From contig CANLMQ010000005.1 of NCBI GenBank assembly GCA_947492175.1, forward strand, positions 158,011 to 222,010: DNA of 64,000 bases, read 5' to 3'. The notes below the pieces were generated by a model. The model ran no database searches. It saw nothing but the letters and a program-made list of their open reading frames with translations, and was not told the DNA's origin. Positions 57,015 to 64,000 of this stretch are shown in pieces. The position numbers and the translations under genes were made by a program. How positions within the stretch are numbered: position 1 is the stretch's first letter; every line of letters begins with the position of its first letter. The DNA is from an uncultured Draconibacterium sp. (GTDB lineage Bacteria; Bacteroidota; Bacteroidia; Bacteroidales; Prolixibacteraceae).

Positions 57015-57356
57015 CTAATCCAATAATTTGTCGATTTTTTCGATATAGTCGAGGCTGTCGTCAATATAAAATTCCAGGGCAGGAATTACACGCAGGCTTT
57101 TACCCACTTTTCTTCCCAATTCGCCGCGAAGTTGTTTGTTTATTGCTGTAAGATCTTTTAAAATTTCCTCTGCAAATTCCGAAGGGAAAATACTCAAATA
57201 AACGCGGGCAATACCCAGGTCTTTGGTTACCCGCACAACCGTTACACTTATGAGTTTACCCGAAAAGTGCGTTTTGTTTATCTTTAAAAGAATGTCGGCC
57301 ATTTCGCGCTGAATAAGCCTTGCTATTTTGTTCTGCCTTGTACTGTATTGTTCCAT
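57015..57356 (-). CDS. rbfA: Ribosome-binding factor A
   Basis: The 113-aa protein binds the 30S subunit in late 16S processing and cold adaptation. It has a KH-like fold: RQNKIARLIQREMADILLKI, SVTVVRVTKDLGIARVYLS, LRGELGRKVGKSLRVIPALEFYIDDSLDY. It is 52 bases upstream of the permease TTG start and is probably cotranscribed with it. Confidence 0.96.
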   Translation of the reverse strand: MEQYSTRQNKIARLIQREMADILLKINKTHFSGKLISVTVVRVTKDLGIARVYLSIFPSEFAEEILKDLTAINKQLRGELGRKVGKSLRVIPALEFYIDDSLDYIEKIDKLLD

Positions 57357-57443
57357 TATTGCGTTTTATAAACTGCAAAATTACGCAAAAACCTTCAGAG
57401 TTACACACAATCACGGATATCGATAGAAGTTCAGCAATATAAA

Positions 57444-59000
57444 TCAGTTTACAGATGATTTTTTAAAAGCTTTTCGAAGATCTTCGGTAGGTTTTATAAT
57501 GTTGTAGTTTTCCCAGTATTTCTCATCGAACTCCCCTAAGCTTTCAACAAAGATATCTTGTCTTGTAAACTTTTCATCTTTGGTAAAGCGTTTTAATTCA
57601 GTTGGTTCTATATTTGTAATTAGTAAGTCGGAAACACTGTGGAATTCCGAATTCAGCCTATCACGTTTACTGCGTATTTTAAATTTTACCGAAGCCCGTG
57701 CCGATGCCAGTTGCCATTTTCCCTGGTAATGCTGAAAGGAAACCGAATAATGAACAAAGGTAGATCTGGCTTTTACACTACGTGGTTTTTTCATAATCAT
57801 AACTTCGCTGGCTTTTTTGAGTCCCTCCTTACTAATTCGGTAATTGGCATGCAACAATGCAAATGTTTCACGATGAACGTACATTTCTCCCTCGAAAGCC
57901 GGATAAAAAGTAGAAGCAACCGGATGAAATTTCACCACATAAACCGGGTTATTATTGTACCAGATTACGCGGTCAATTTCATAATTATAGAGGTCTTCAT
58001 ATTTGGGATCAATAAAACTTTCAACTGTTTTAATTATATCGAGTTGTGTAATTGTAAAAGGGCCGCCCTGTAATTTAAAATTTAGCCATTTAAAAGGTTG
58101 TACATCCGGACTTTTTCTTCCTTTTAAAAGACGAACCAAATCGTTGCGAGAAGTTTTTCCGTAAGGCGATTTTAGTATTTCCATAACCGCCTCCGAAACA
58201 TTAATATAATGATTGTCTTGTTTCACGGTTTCACGATAAAAGGCAGTCATTAATTTGGTGTGATAAGTGTAATTGTTTTTTAGGTTCTCTCGCATTTTTT
58301 CCAGTAATTTCCGGGGGGTGGTTGAAGTAACTTTAACCTCTTTAATTCGGATTGAAATTGGTTCAAGTATAAACAGATCTTCGTCGAGCAAGGTATAGGC
58401 CGGAAGAATTTTTTGAGCATAACCCATGCAGGAAATAATTATCGTGTCCTGAATATTCGCAGGATGTATTTTTAAAAGAAATTCGCCATCAGTATTGCTA
58501 ATTGTACCAATTGGTTTGTTCAGTACCGAAACAGATACATATTTTACCGGTTTTCCTTTTCGTTGTTCTATTATTTTTCCGGATAGGAAAAAGTATTTGA
58601 CCTGGATTGTATCATTTACAATAATGTCAGGAACCGATTGTGTTCTTTTTTTTGTAATAATGATCTGGTTCTCCAACTCGCTTAAACTAAATTTATTTGT
58701 GTCGAAGAGTTGATGCAGAACGGTGTACAGCGATTTATTTTTTGCATCGATGCTTAGCTTTTGCATCGTATTTATGATCGTTGCGTCGTACGAAAAATAA
58801 ACGTTTGCCTGCCAGCTGATTTGTTCTAAAATAAAATCGAGAGTTTGATTTTTTTGACTGATTGTAATTCGCCGTTCAAAAACAGAACCATCCTGCTGCT
58901 GGCCCACTGAAACATTGGAAAGCAACAGGATGGAAAAGACTATGATTAGTGAAAAAAACTGTTTGTTTTTACTGTCCGGGTTTTGTTCTTTTTTGTACAT
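57444..59000 (-). CDS. STN-domain / carboxypeptidase-regulatory-like exported protein without receptor barrel
   Basis: The protein has 518 aa from the ATG at 59000; an upstream frame of 31 codons lacks a signal. It has an N-terminal hydrophobic signal/anchor (~14-32), an STN-like domain (~44-117: ISQKNQTLDFILEQISWQANVYFSYD, KSLYTVLHQLFDTNKFSL), a CarboxypepD_reg-like domain (~138-215: FFLSGKIIEQRKGKPVKYVSVSV), then ~300 residues of beta-rich sequence (TAFYRETVKQDNHYINVSEAVMEIL) typical of Bacteroidota surface proteins lacking a TonB barrel. It is the fourth gene of the FecI/FecR operon. Confidence 0.82.
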   Translation of the reverse strand: MYKKEQNPDSKNKQFFSLIIVFSILLLSNVSVGQQQDGSVFERRITISQKNQTLDFILEQISWQANVYFSYDATIINTMQKLSIDAKNKSLYTVLHQLFDTNKFSLSELENQIIITKKRTQSVPDIIVNDTIQVKYFFLSGKIIEQRKGKPVKYVSVSVLNKPIGTISNTDGEFLLKIHPANIQDTIIISCMGYAQKILPAYTLLDEDLFILEPISIRIKEVKVTSTTPRKLLEKMRENLKNNYTYHTKLMTAFYRETVKQDNHYINVSEAVMEILKSPYGKTSRNDLVRLLKGRKSPDVQPFKWLNFKLQGGPFTITQLDIIKTVESFIDPKYEDLYNYEIDRVIWYNNNPVYVVKFHPVASTFYPAFEGEMYVHRETFALLHANYRISKEGLKKASEVMIMKKPRSVKARSTFVHYSVSFQHYQGKWQLASARASVKFKIRSKRDRLNSEFHSVSDLLITNIEPTELKRFTKDEKFTRQDIFVESLGEFDEKYWENYNIIKPTEDLRKAFKKSSVN

Positions 59001-59119
59001 AAAAGATAGATTTTGGTAGCTTTCTACAGGCTTACTTTTTCTACTTTCACAAAGTTCAAAAAATAACTTCAACCAGGCATAAATTTCGTACATTCTTTGT
59101 CACCGTTTTTTATGATCTG

Positions 59120-60685
59120 TTAAAACACCTTTTTCAGCTCGAAAGAAGTTTTAAATTCTTCTCCGTTACGCAACACTTTAACTTTAATTTTTCTGTTTTC
59201 TTTGCTTTGAAGCAACAAATTAATATCGTTCAGTTCTAATGATTTATGGTTGCTGCTGTTAATCGATAGAATCTGATCATTTTCCTGCAATCCTGCAAGA
59301 AAGGCAGGCGAATCTTCACGAATATTGGTAATGGTGTATACCGGTAATCCGGGCATTGGATTGGTTACTTCCATTCCGCTCATATTGTAGTTAAATTCTT
59401 CTTTTATTTTATGTGTCGGACGTAAAGTCAAGCGGCTGTTTCTGTAATCGATTGTTACGAAAAAGCGGCGTAAAATTTCGGCTCCAATCGTTCCGTTTCT
59501 GTCGTTCGAAGAAATAAGTTGATCGATTAATTCTGAATTTGGAAAAGCAACAATAGGTTTGGGCAGAACGAGTGGACCCACCCAAATTCCATCAATTCTT
59601 CCTTTTGTTCCGTATAAATCGCCACTTAAACCTTTACCCAAAAATGTTTCAATATGGTTCTGAGGTAGTGTAATACGCTCGTCCGAGCTTTCTGATAGCC
59701 AGAGAGCGTCGCTGGCTCCGGTGTCGACCATTAGTTTAACAGGTACTTCTTTTAAATCGTCGGTAACAATACTGGTGCGTACAAAAGGTTTGTTTCCATC
59801 GAAGTGTAAAGGCATAATAATGTCTTTTTTTCGATCGCGGTACTTGTAATATTCAGGTTTATGCAGGGTAAGTTTTTCATTTGCATAATCAATTTCAACC
59901 ACATAATCTTTAAACAGGTTAAAACCAATTAATCCGTGAACCGGAATACCTAACATGTGTGAAATCTGGAAATTTTCGTCAATAATCATTTGTACCTCCT
60001 GGTTTCGGGCTGTTAGTCCGTCAATATTCATGGTATTGTTTCCAGAACGATAGGCCGTTAATGTTACTCCTTCTCCCAATCCTTTCACCTCTATCGGCAT
60101 CATGTAGTTTAAATTCAGCTTGTTAATAAAGGGTAATTCGGTAATGATGGGGTAACGTACTCCGGTATCGAGAATAAAGTTCAGGGTATCAGAATCGTTA
60201 ATTGTAACCGGAATAATAATCAGGTTACTGGCTGTTTTAAACTTGAAAGTTATTCGTTTATCGCGGGGATTATCGAACAAAAATCCGCGATTGTTTCCAA
60301 AGTATTGTTGTGTATTTTGTTCAAAATCAATACTCTTATCCAATGGGACATAGTCGCGAACTACCAGTAAATTATCTTCAATTTCGAAAAGAAGATAAAA
60401 GTCTTTCATTAATTTATCGAGTACATATTTAATCGGTTTGTTCGAAATATTCAAACTGATTTTTTTGTCAGAAACCAGGTGGGAGTTGTAAGAATAATCG
60501 AGATTGAGGTATTTACAAATCTTTTCAATTACATCTTCCAGTGGTTCATCTTCTGCATAAATGGTGATATTTTGGTCGAGCGCCTGACTTTTTTTATCCT
60601 GAGCATATTGTGTTTTCGGAAAAAGTACCAGTGCAACTGTTGCCAAAACTACAACTAAGTATAATTTATTCAATAGTGTTTTCAT
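59120..60685 (-). CDS. STN domain, two retropepsin-like aspartic protease domains and PDZ
   Basis: The 521-aa exported protein has a signal peptide (~1-28), an STN-like domain (~38-110: ITIYAEDEPLEDVIEKICKYLNLDYSY), retropepsin-like domain 1 (Asp173 in FILDTGVRYP, with a second half LIGFNLFKDYVVEID ~252-266), domain 2 (Asp321 in LMVDTGASDALWL, with TIGAEILRRFFVTID ~399-413), and PDZ (~440-521: NIREDSPAFLAGLQENDQIL). Two DTG motifs in one chain could form an intramolecular protease pair. The gene lies between FecR and the other STN protein, where a TonB receptor would usually be. Protease activity is inferred. Confidence 0.85.
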   Translation of the reverse strand: MKTLLNKLYLVVVLATVALVLFPKTQYAQDKKSQALDQNITIYAEDEPLEDVIEKICKYLNLDYSYNSHLVSDKKISLNISNKPIKYVLDKLMKDFYLLFEIEDNLLVVRDYVPLDKSIDFEQNTQQYFGNNRGFLFDNPRDKRITFKFKTASNLIIIPVTINDSDTLNFILDTGVRYPIITELPFINKLNLNYMMPIEVKGLGEGVTLTAYRSGNNTMNIDGLTARNQEVQMIIDENFQISHMLGIPVHGLIGFNLFKDYVVEIDYANEKLTLHKPEYYKYRDRKKDIIMPLHFDGNKPFVRTSIVTDDLKEVPVKLMVDTGASDALWLSESSDERITLPQNHIETFLGKGLSGDLYGTKGRIDGIWVGPLVLPKPIVAFPNSELIDQLISSNDRNGTIGAEILRRFFVTIDYRNSRLTLRPTHKIKEEFNYNMSGMEVTNPMPGLPVYTITNIREDSPAFLAGLQENDQILSINSSNHKSLELNDINLLLQSKENRKIKVKVLRNGEEFKTSFELKKVF

Positions 60686-60697
60686 GACTACAAGGCT

Positions 60698-61750
60698 TTA
60701 TTGTTTGTTAGTACGGCTCGAAAGGGTGTAATGTTCGTTGTCGACCGATAAATCCAGATTAAATGTGAGCCGAATTACATCCAAAACAAAATCAATCGGT
60801 TTCTGGTCGAAATGGCCTTCGTATAAAAGGTCATTCAGCTCTGGTTCTGTTAGTTCAATTTCTATGTGGTAAGCTTTTTCAAGCGATTGCACAACTTTGT
60901 TTAACGGAACTTCATTAAAAATCAAATCATGTGTTTTCCAGGCAAGGAAATTCGGATCGGTATTTACCGTTTTTTCGAGTAAATGGTTTTGGGCAAATAA
61001 TGTTCCTCTTTCTCCGGGAGTTAGAAATACTTCCCGGTTTTCGGCAGTTAAGTCAGTATGTTTACTAATTACCTGCACTTTACCTGTTTTAACTGTTACT
61101 TCAATGGTTTCGGAATCCGGATAAGCGCACACGTTAAAAGAGGTACCTAAAACTTTTACCTGTGCATTGCCAGCATTTATAACAAACGGTTTTTCGGGGT
61201 TGGGTTTTACATCGAAAAATGCCTCGCCGATAATTGCAACTTCACGTATGTTGCCTTTAAATTTTTTAGGAAACTGAAGTTTTGAGTTGCTGTTTAAGGC
61301 AACCACTGATCCATCGGGTAAAACATATTCGTTTAAAACCTGGTTTTCAGCCGAAATTATTTCGTTGTAAACCGCCGGAATCTGATTTCTGAAACCAATG
61401 TAATATCCAATAGAGCCCAGTAAAAGCGCAACAACAACTACTGCAGCATATTTGTAAAATTGTGCAATTACCTCCTTTCTTTTCTTTTTGTGCTGAATAG
61501 ATTTAACTTTCGATGGGCTTATTTGTGTATGTACATTTTTCCAGGCATTGTCTGTATTGAATTTTTTTGCCTGGTAATAAGTGTCTATTTTATTGAGCAT
61601 CTTTTGAGCTTGCTCAAATTCTTTCCGGTTGTTGTCAGATTGACTTAACCAGTTCTCCACCTCCAATTTTTCTTGCGAATTGTTTTCGTTGCTTACCTGT
61701 TTCCCAAGCAATTCCCAATCAAATTTTTCTATGTTCTCCTTTTTCTTCAT
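60698..61750 (-). CDS. FecR-type anti-sigma/sigma regulator
   Basis: The protein has 350 aa from the ATG at 61750; the open frame has 7 extra codons. A cytoplasmic helical part (~1-95) is followed by one transmembrane helix (~99-119: YKYAAVVVVALLLGSIGYYI), then the FecR beta domain (~135-255: NEYVLPDGSVVALNSNSKLQFPKKF, GEAFFDVKPNPEKPFVI, VKVLGTSFNV) and a DUF4974 C-terminal domain (~275-345: DLIFNEVPLNKVVQSLEKAYHIEIEL). FecR holds or activates its sigma factor in response to a periplasmic STN partner. Two STN proteins follow. Confidence 0.93.
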   Translation of the reverse strand: MKKKENIEKFDWELLGKQVSNENNSQEKLEVENWLSQSDNNRKEFEQAQKMLNKIDTYYQAKKFNTDNAWKNVHTQISPSKVKSIQHKKKRKEVIAQFYKYAAVVVVALLLGSIGYYIGFRNQIPAVYNEIISAENQVLNEYVLPDGSVVALNSNSKLQFPKKFKGNIREVAIIGEAFFDVKPNPEKPFVINAGNAQVKVLGTSFNVCAYPDSETIEVTVKTGKVQVISKHTDLTAENREVFLTPGERGTLFAQNHLLEKTVNTDPNFLAWKTHDLIFNEVPLNKVVQSLEKAYHIEIELTEPELNDLLYEGHFDQKPIDFVLDVIRLTFNLDLSVDNEHYTLSSRTNKQ

Positions 61751-61789
61751 TACACTTAAATGACAGTACACAATTATATTACCCCTAAT

Positions 61790-62365
61790 CTATTTTAATC
61801 TGAAAGCACTTATAAAAAGCAAAAACGTATTATAATGCTTTAGTTTGTCTCGTAAGGTTTTGAGTGCCAGCCCCATTTGGACCTCTACAGTTTTTACTGA
61901 TATTTTTAATTTTTCTGCAATTTCGCGGTACTTTAAACCTTCCTGGCGGCTTAATCTGAATATTTCACGTCGTTTTTCAGGAAGTGATTCAATACTTTCT
62001 TCAATTTTTGAAGCCAAATCGACTTCAACAAACTGATCGTGGTAATTCGTATTTTCAGCTTCGGCGGTTATTTGCTTGGCGTGCTGAAGTTTAACATTGT
62101 TATGCTTAATCAGGTTAAAACACAGGTTTTTAACCGACCTAAAAAGGTACCTTTTAACTGAAATCTCAATGGTCAGTTTATTCCGTTTTTCCCAAAGTTT
62201 AACGAAAAAATCCTGAACAATTTCTTCGGCTGCAATTTCATCTTCAATTATGTTTGTTGCAAATGCACACAAATGGCTGTAATACATTTTAAAAAGATGC
62301 TCGAAAGCTTTTTCATCACCTTTTTGTATTTTTTCAAACAAATTATTTTCCTCAAATGGATTCAT
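61790..62365 (-). CDS. FecI-family ECF sigma factor
   Basis: The 191-aa sigma-70-type protein has region 2 (~20-75: EHLFKMYYSHLCAFATNIIEDE, AAEEIVQDFFVKLWEKRN) and region 4 (~125-175: SLPEKRREIFRLSRQEGLKYREIAEKLKISVKTVEVQMGLAL). It resembles the Bacteroidota FecI-like family. It heads the operon; FecR starts 39 bases after the stop. The C-terminus has a short hydrophobic tail (FLLFISAFRLK). Target promoters are not recognised in this window. Confidence 0.93.
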   Translation of the reverse strand: MNPFEENNLFEKIQKGDEKAFEHLFKMYYSHLCAFATNIIEDEIAAEEIVQDFFVKLWEKRNKLTIEISVKRYLFRSVKNLCFNLIKHNNVKLQHAKQITAEAENTNYHDQFVEVDLASKIEESIESLPEKRREIFRLSRQEGLKYREIAEKLKISVKTVEVQMGLALKTLRDKLKHYNTFLLFISAFRLK

Positions 62366-62454
62366 TCTGAAACAGTTCTATCGGTGTGTACTAAGGTAGA
62401 AAAAAGTAGTTCGCAATAAAAGGATTTGTATTATGTTTAACAAAATGCGTTGGT

Positions 62455-62484
62455 TTTGCGGTCTGGATTAAGGTGCTATTTTTG
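62455..62484 (+). promoter_or_regulatory. Promoter of the POT-like transporter
   Basis: TTTG (62455-62458) and TATTTTTG (62477-62484) with an 18-base spacer match the Bacteroidota promoter type, 42 bases before the ATG at 62527. The 62366-62526 gap also serves as the upstream region of the divergent sigma gene. Confidence 0.55.
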
Positions 62485-62526
62485 TGCGCTTAAACCTAAA
62501 TAAGTAAAAAAAGAAAAGGATTTAAA

Positions 62527-63903
62527 ATGAGTAAAACATCAAGAGCAAATTTTCCAAAAGCATTTTGGGTGGCTAATGCGGTAGAACTTTTGGAAAGAGC
62601 CGCTTATTATGGAGTGTTTATCGTAATTACACTTTATCTGTCGAGAATATTAGGATTTAACGATTTTCAGGCTGCAATACTGGCCGGATCATTTTCAGCA
62701 GGACTGTATTTATTACCAACATTTGCAGGGGCTGTAGCCGATAAAATAGGATTCAAAAAATCACTTCTTATTGCGTTTTCCTTACTTTCAATTGGCTATC
62801 TGGCCATGGGTGTATTACCCACAATGTTACAGTCGGCGGGATTGGTAGAATACACTAAAACCACTCAGTTTACAGGTTTGCGCGAAAGTGAATTAAAATG
62901 GATAATCATCCCTATTATGCTGGTTATTATGATTGGCGGGTCGTTTATCAAGTCGTGTATTACAGGAACTGTTGCACGTGAAACAACAGAGAAAACGCGT
63001 GCCCAGGGGTACTCCATTTTTTATATGATGGTAAATATCGGTGCTTTTTCGGGTAAAACTATTGTGAAACCTTTGCGCGATGCTATGGGTAATGAAGGTT
63101 TGGTAACCTTAAATTATTTTGCCGCCGGAATAACATTTTTGGCGGTTATTTTGGTATTCTTTTTCTACAAAGCTAGTAATAAGCATGGCGAGGTAAAAAC
63201 GTTTAAAGAAATTACAGCAGCCCTGGTTAAAGTGATAACAAACCTTAGGTTGCTATTCCTAATACTCATCATCACCGGTTTTTGGATGGTGCAGCATCAA
63301 TTGTATGCAACAATGCCAAAGTATGTGTTACGTTTGGCCGGTGAAGGCAGTGCAATTTCGTGGTTTGCCAATGTAAATCCACTTGTTGTTTTCCTTACGG
63401 TAGGTCTTGTAACGCAATTAATGCGCAAAAAAACATCATTGTTTTCGATGACTGTAGGTATGTTTATTATGCCTGTTTCGGCACTTGCAATGGCTTCCGG
63501 AAATCTGTTTGGAGGTGCGCCTATTTTTGGTTTTCATCCTGTTGCTTTTATGATGATTGTAGGTATTGTTTTCCAGGGCTTGGCAGAGACTTTTATTTCA
63601 CCGCGTTATTTGGAGTATTTTTCGTTGCAGGCACCAAAAGGTGAAGAAGGGCTTTATCTGGGTTTCAGTCATTTGCATTCGTTTCTGTCTTCCATACTTG
63701 GTTTTGGGTTATCGGGTTATCTATTAACTAAATATTGTCCCGATCCATCACTGTTTGATACGCATGAGGAATGGCAGGCCGCCGCCGCAAACGCTCATTA
63801 TATTTGGTACTATTTTGTAGGAATAGCTTCGTTGGCAGCTATTTCACTGATTATTTACGGGCAGGTTGTAAAACGTATCGATTCGAAAGAAGTCGTAAAT
63901 TAA
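62527..63903 (+). CDS. POT-like MFS transporter (peptide/proton symporter family)
   Basis: The 458-aa inner-membrane protein has about 12 helices. The N-terminal motif ELLERAAYYGVFIVITLYL resembles the POT signature ExxERFxYYG, and SIFYMMVNIGAFSGKTIVKPL resembles the family's conserved helix. POT proteins import di- and tripeptides with protons; the exact substrate is inferred. A parS-like 16-mer lies in the coding sequence at 62970-62985. It is divergent from the FecI/FecR/retropepsin operon, and peptide uptake would fit a partner protease, but this link is speculative. Confidence 0.8.
   Translation: MSKTSRANFPKAFWVANAVELLERAAYYGVFIVITLYLSRILGFNDFQAAILAGSFSAGLYLLPTFAGAVADKIGFKKSLLIAFSLLSIGYLAMGVLPTMLQSAGLVEYTKTTQFTGLRESELKWIIIPIMLVIMIGGSFIKSCITGTVARETTEKTRAQGYSIFYMMVNIGAFSGKTIVKPLRDAMGNEGLVTLNYFAAGITFLAVILVFFFYKASNKHGEVKTFKEITAALVKVITNLRLLFLILIITGFWMVQHQLYATMPKYVLRLAGEGSAISWFANVNPLVVFLTVGLVTQLMRKKTSLFSMTVGMFIMPVSALAMASGNLFGGAPIFGFHPVAFMMIVGIVFQGLAETFISPRYLEYFSLQAPKGEEGLYLGFSHLHSFLSSILGFGLSGYLLTKYCPDPSLFDTHEEWQAAAANAHYIWYYFVGIASLAAISLIIYGQVVKRIDSKEVVN
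62970..62985. other. parS-like site 5 (inside the POT-like gene)
   Basis: TGTTGCACGTGAAACA fits TGTTNCACGTGAAACA at all 16 positions. It encodes part of TVARETT. Confidence 0.65.
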
Positions 63904-63923
63904 CACGTTCATCTTTTATAAAT

Positions 63924-63962
63924 AAAAAAGAGGCTGTCCCAAAAGGGCGGTCTCTTTTTTTT
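63924..63962 (+). terminator. Terminator of the POT-like gene
   Basis: AGAGGCTGTCCC / GGGCGGTCTCT with a bulge and G-U pairs around an AAAA loop is followed by eight T (63955-63962). The last 38 bases of the window hold nothing I can name. Confidence 0.75.
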
Positions 63963-64000
63963 GTTTCAATTTTGAGAATGGCTCTTCAACATTATGATTA

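Noticed and set aside
56963..57064. Longer start of the Lol permease overlapping rbfA
   Set aside because: It would overlap rbfA by 50 bases; MNLPFFIAKRYL at the TTG fits the family start.
63924..63962. Terminal inverted repeat of an insertion sequence
   Set aside because: The sequence is a stem-loop with a T-run directly after a gene; no transposase or second end is visible.

Overview
The window is a chromosomal segment of a Bacteroidota bacterium. The evidence is -7 elements of the form TAnnTTTG in front of several genes, a lack of strong Shine-Dalgarno sites, FecI/FecR regulation with STN domains, TonB receptors with carboxypeptidase-regulatory-like domains, and clade-typical families (DUF4292, DUF4175, EnvC-type LytM, DUF4091). 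The gene style resembles Marinilabiliales/Prolixibacteraceae, but that is a weak inference. No insertion sequence, phage gene, CRISPR array, rRNA or tRNA was seen.

Left part (1-18.7 kb): the 3' end of pheS; a small membrane peptide; an aldo/keto reductase; an adenine-deaminase-like enzyme; a carbohydrate group (GH123-like lipoprotein, TIM-barrel isomerase, Gfo/Idh/MocA dehydrogenase, TonB receptor); dtd, a MazG-like protein and a YhcH-family protein; ilvE; an ECF sigma / anti-sigma pair plus an outer-membrane barrel that share an AAC-N16/17-CGTC promoter pattern; a PEMT/ICMT-like methyltransferase; and a YtcJ-like amidohydrolase.

Iron/heme region (18.7-26.8 kb): one promoter precedes a small unknown protein, a TonB receptor, a siderophore-type MFS permease, hemN, hemG, hemH and a small membrane protein, so uptake and late heme synthesis appear to be linked. 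Then come an aldehyde dehydrogenase, OsmC, a Crp/Fnr regulator, a GNAT protein, the dut-TPR-DUF4292-EnvC envelope cluster, hemW, VanZ, Rrf2, a LutB-like protein, rpiB, a flippase, a glutaminyl cyclase, ruvB and a lone receiver protein.

Origin region (43.6-63 kb): the 433-bp AT-rich gap at 43594-44026 separates mostly minus-strand genes on the left from a plus-strand operon on the right (DUF4175, RsbW-like ATPase, ybeY, mnmG, apt, uvrC, mnmA). Sampled base counts suggest that G/C bias changes here. Repeated TTATTAACA and TTTTCAACA words lie in the gap. Five parS-like palindromes occur between 50.0 and 63.0 kb. Together with mnmG (gidA) this points to the replication origin and centromere.

Right end (53.5-64 kb): rsgA, tdh, a LolC/E-like permease and rbfA, then a minus-strand operon of ECF sigma, FecR anti-sigma, an STN / double retropepsin / PDZ protein and an STN / carboxypeptidase-regulatory-like protein. 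This operon has the FecI/FecR layout with a protease-like protein where a TonB receptor would normally sit, and it is the most unusual system in the window. A POT-like transporter lies divergently beside it.
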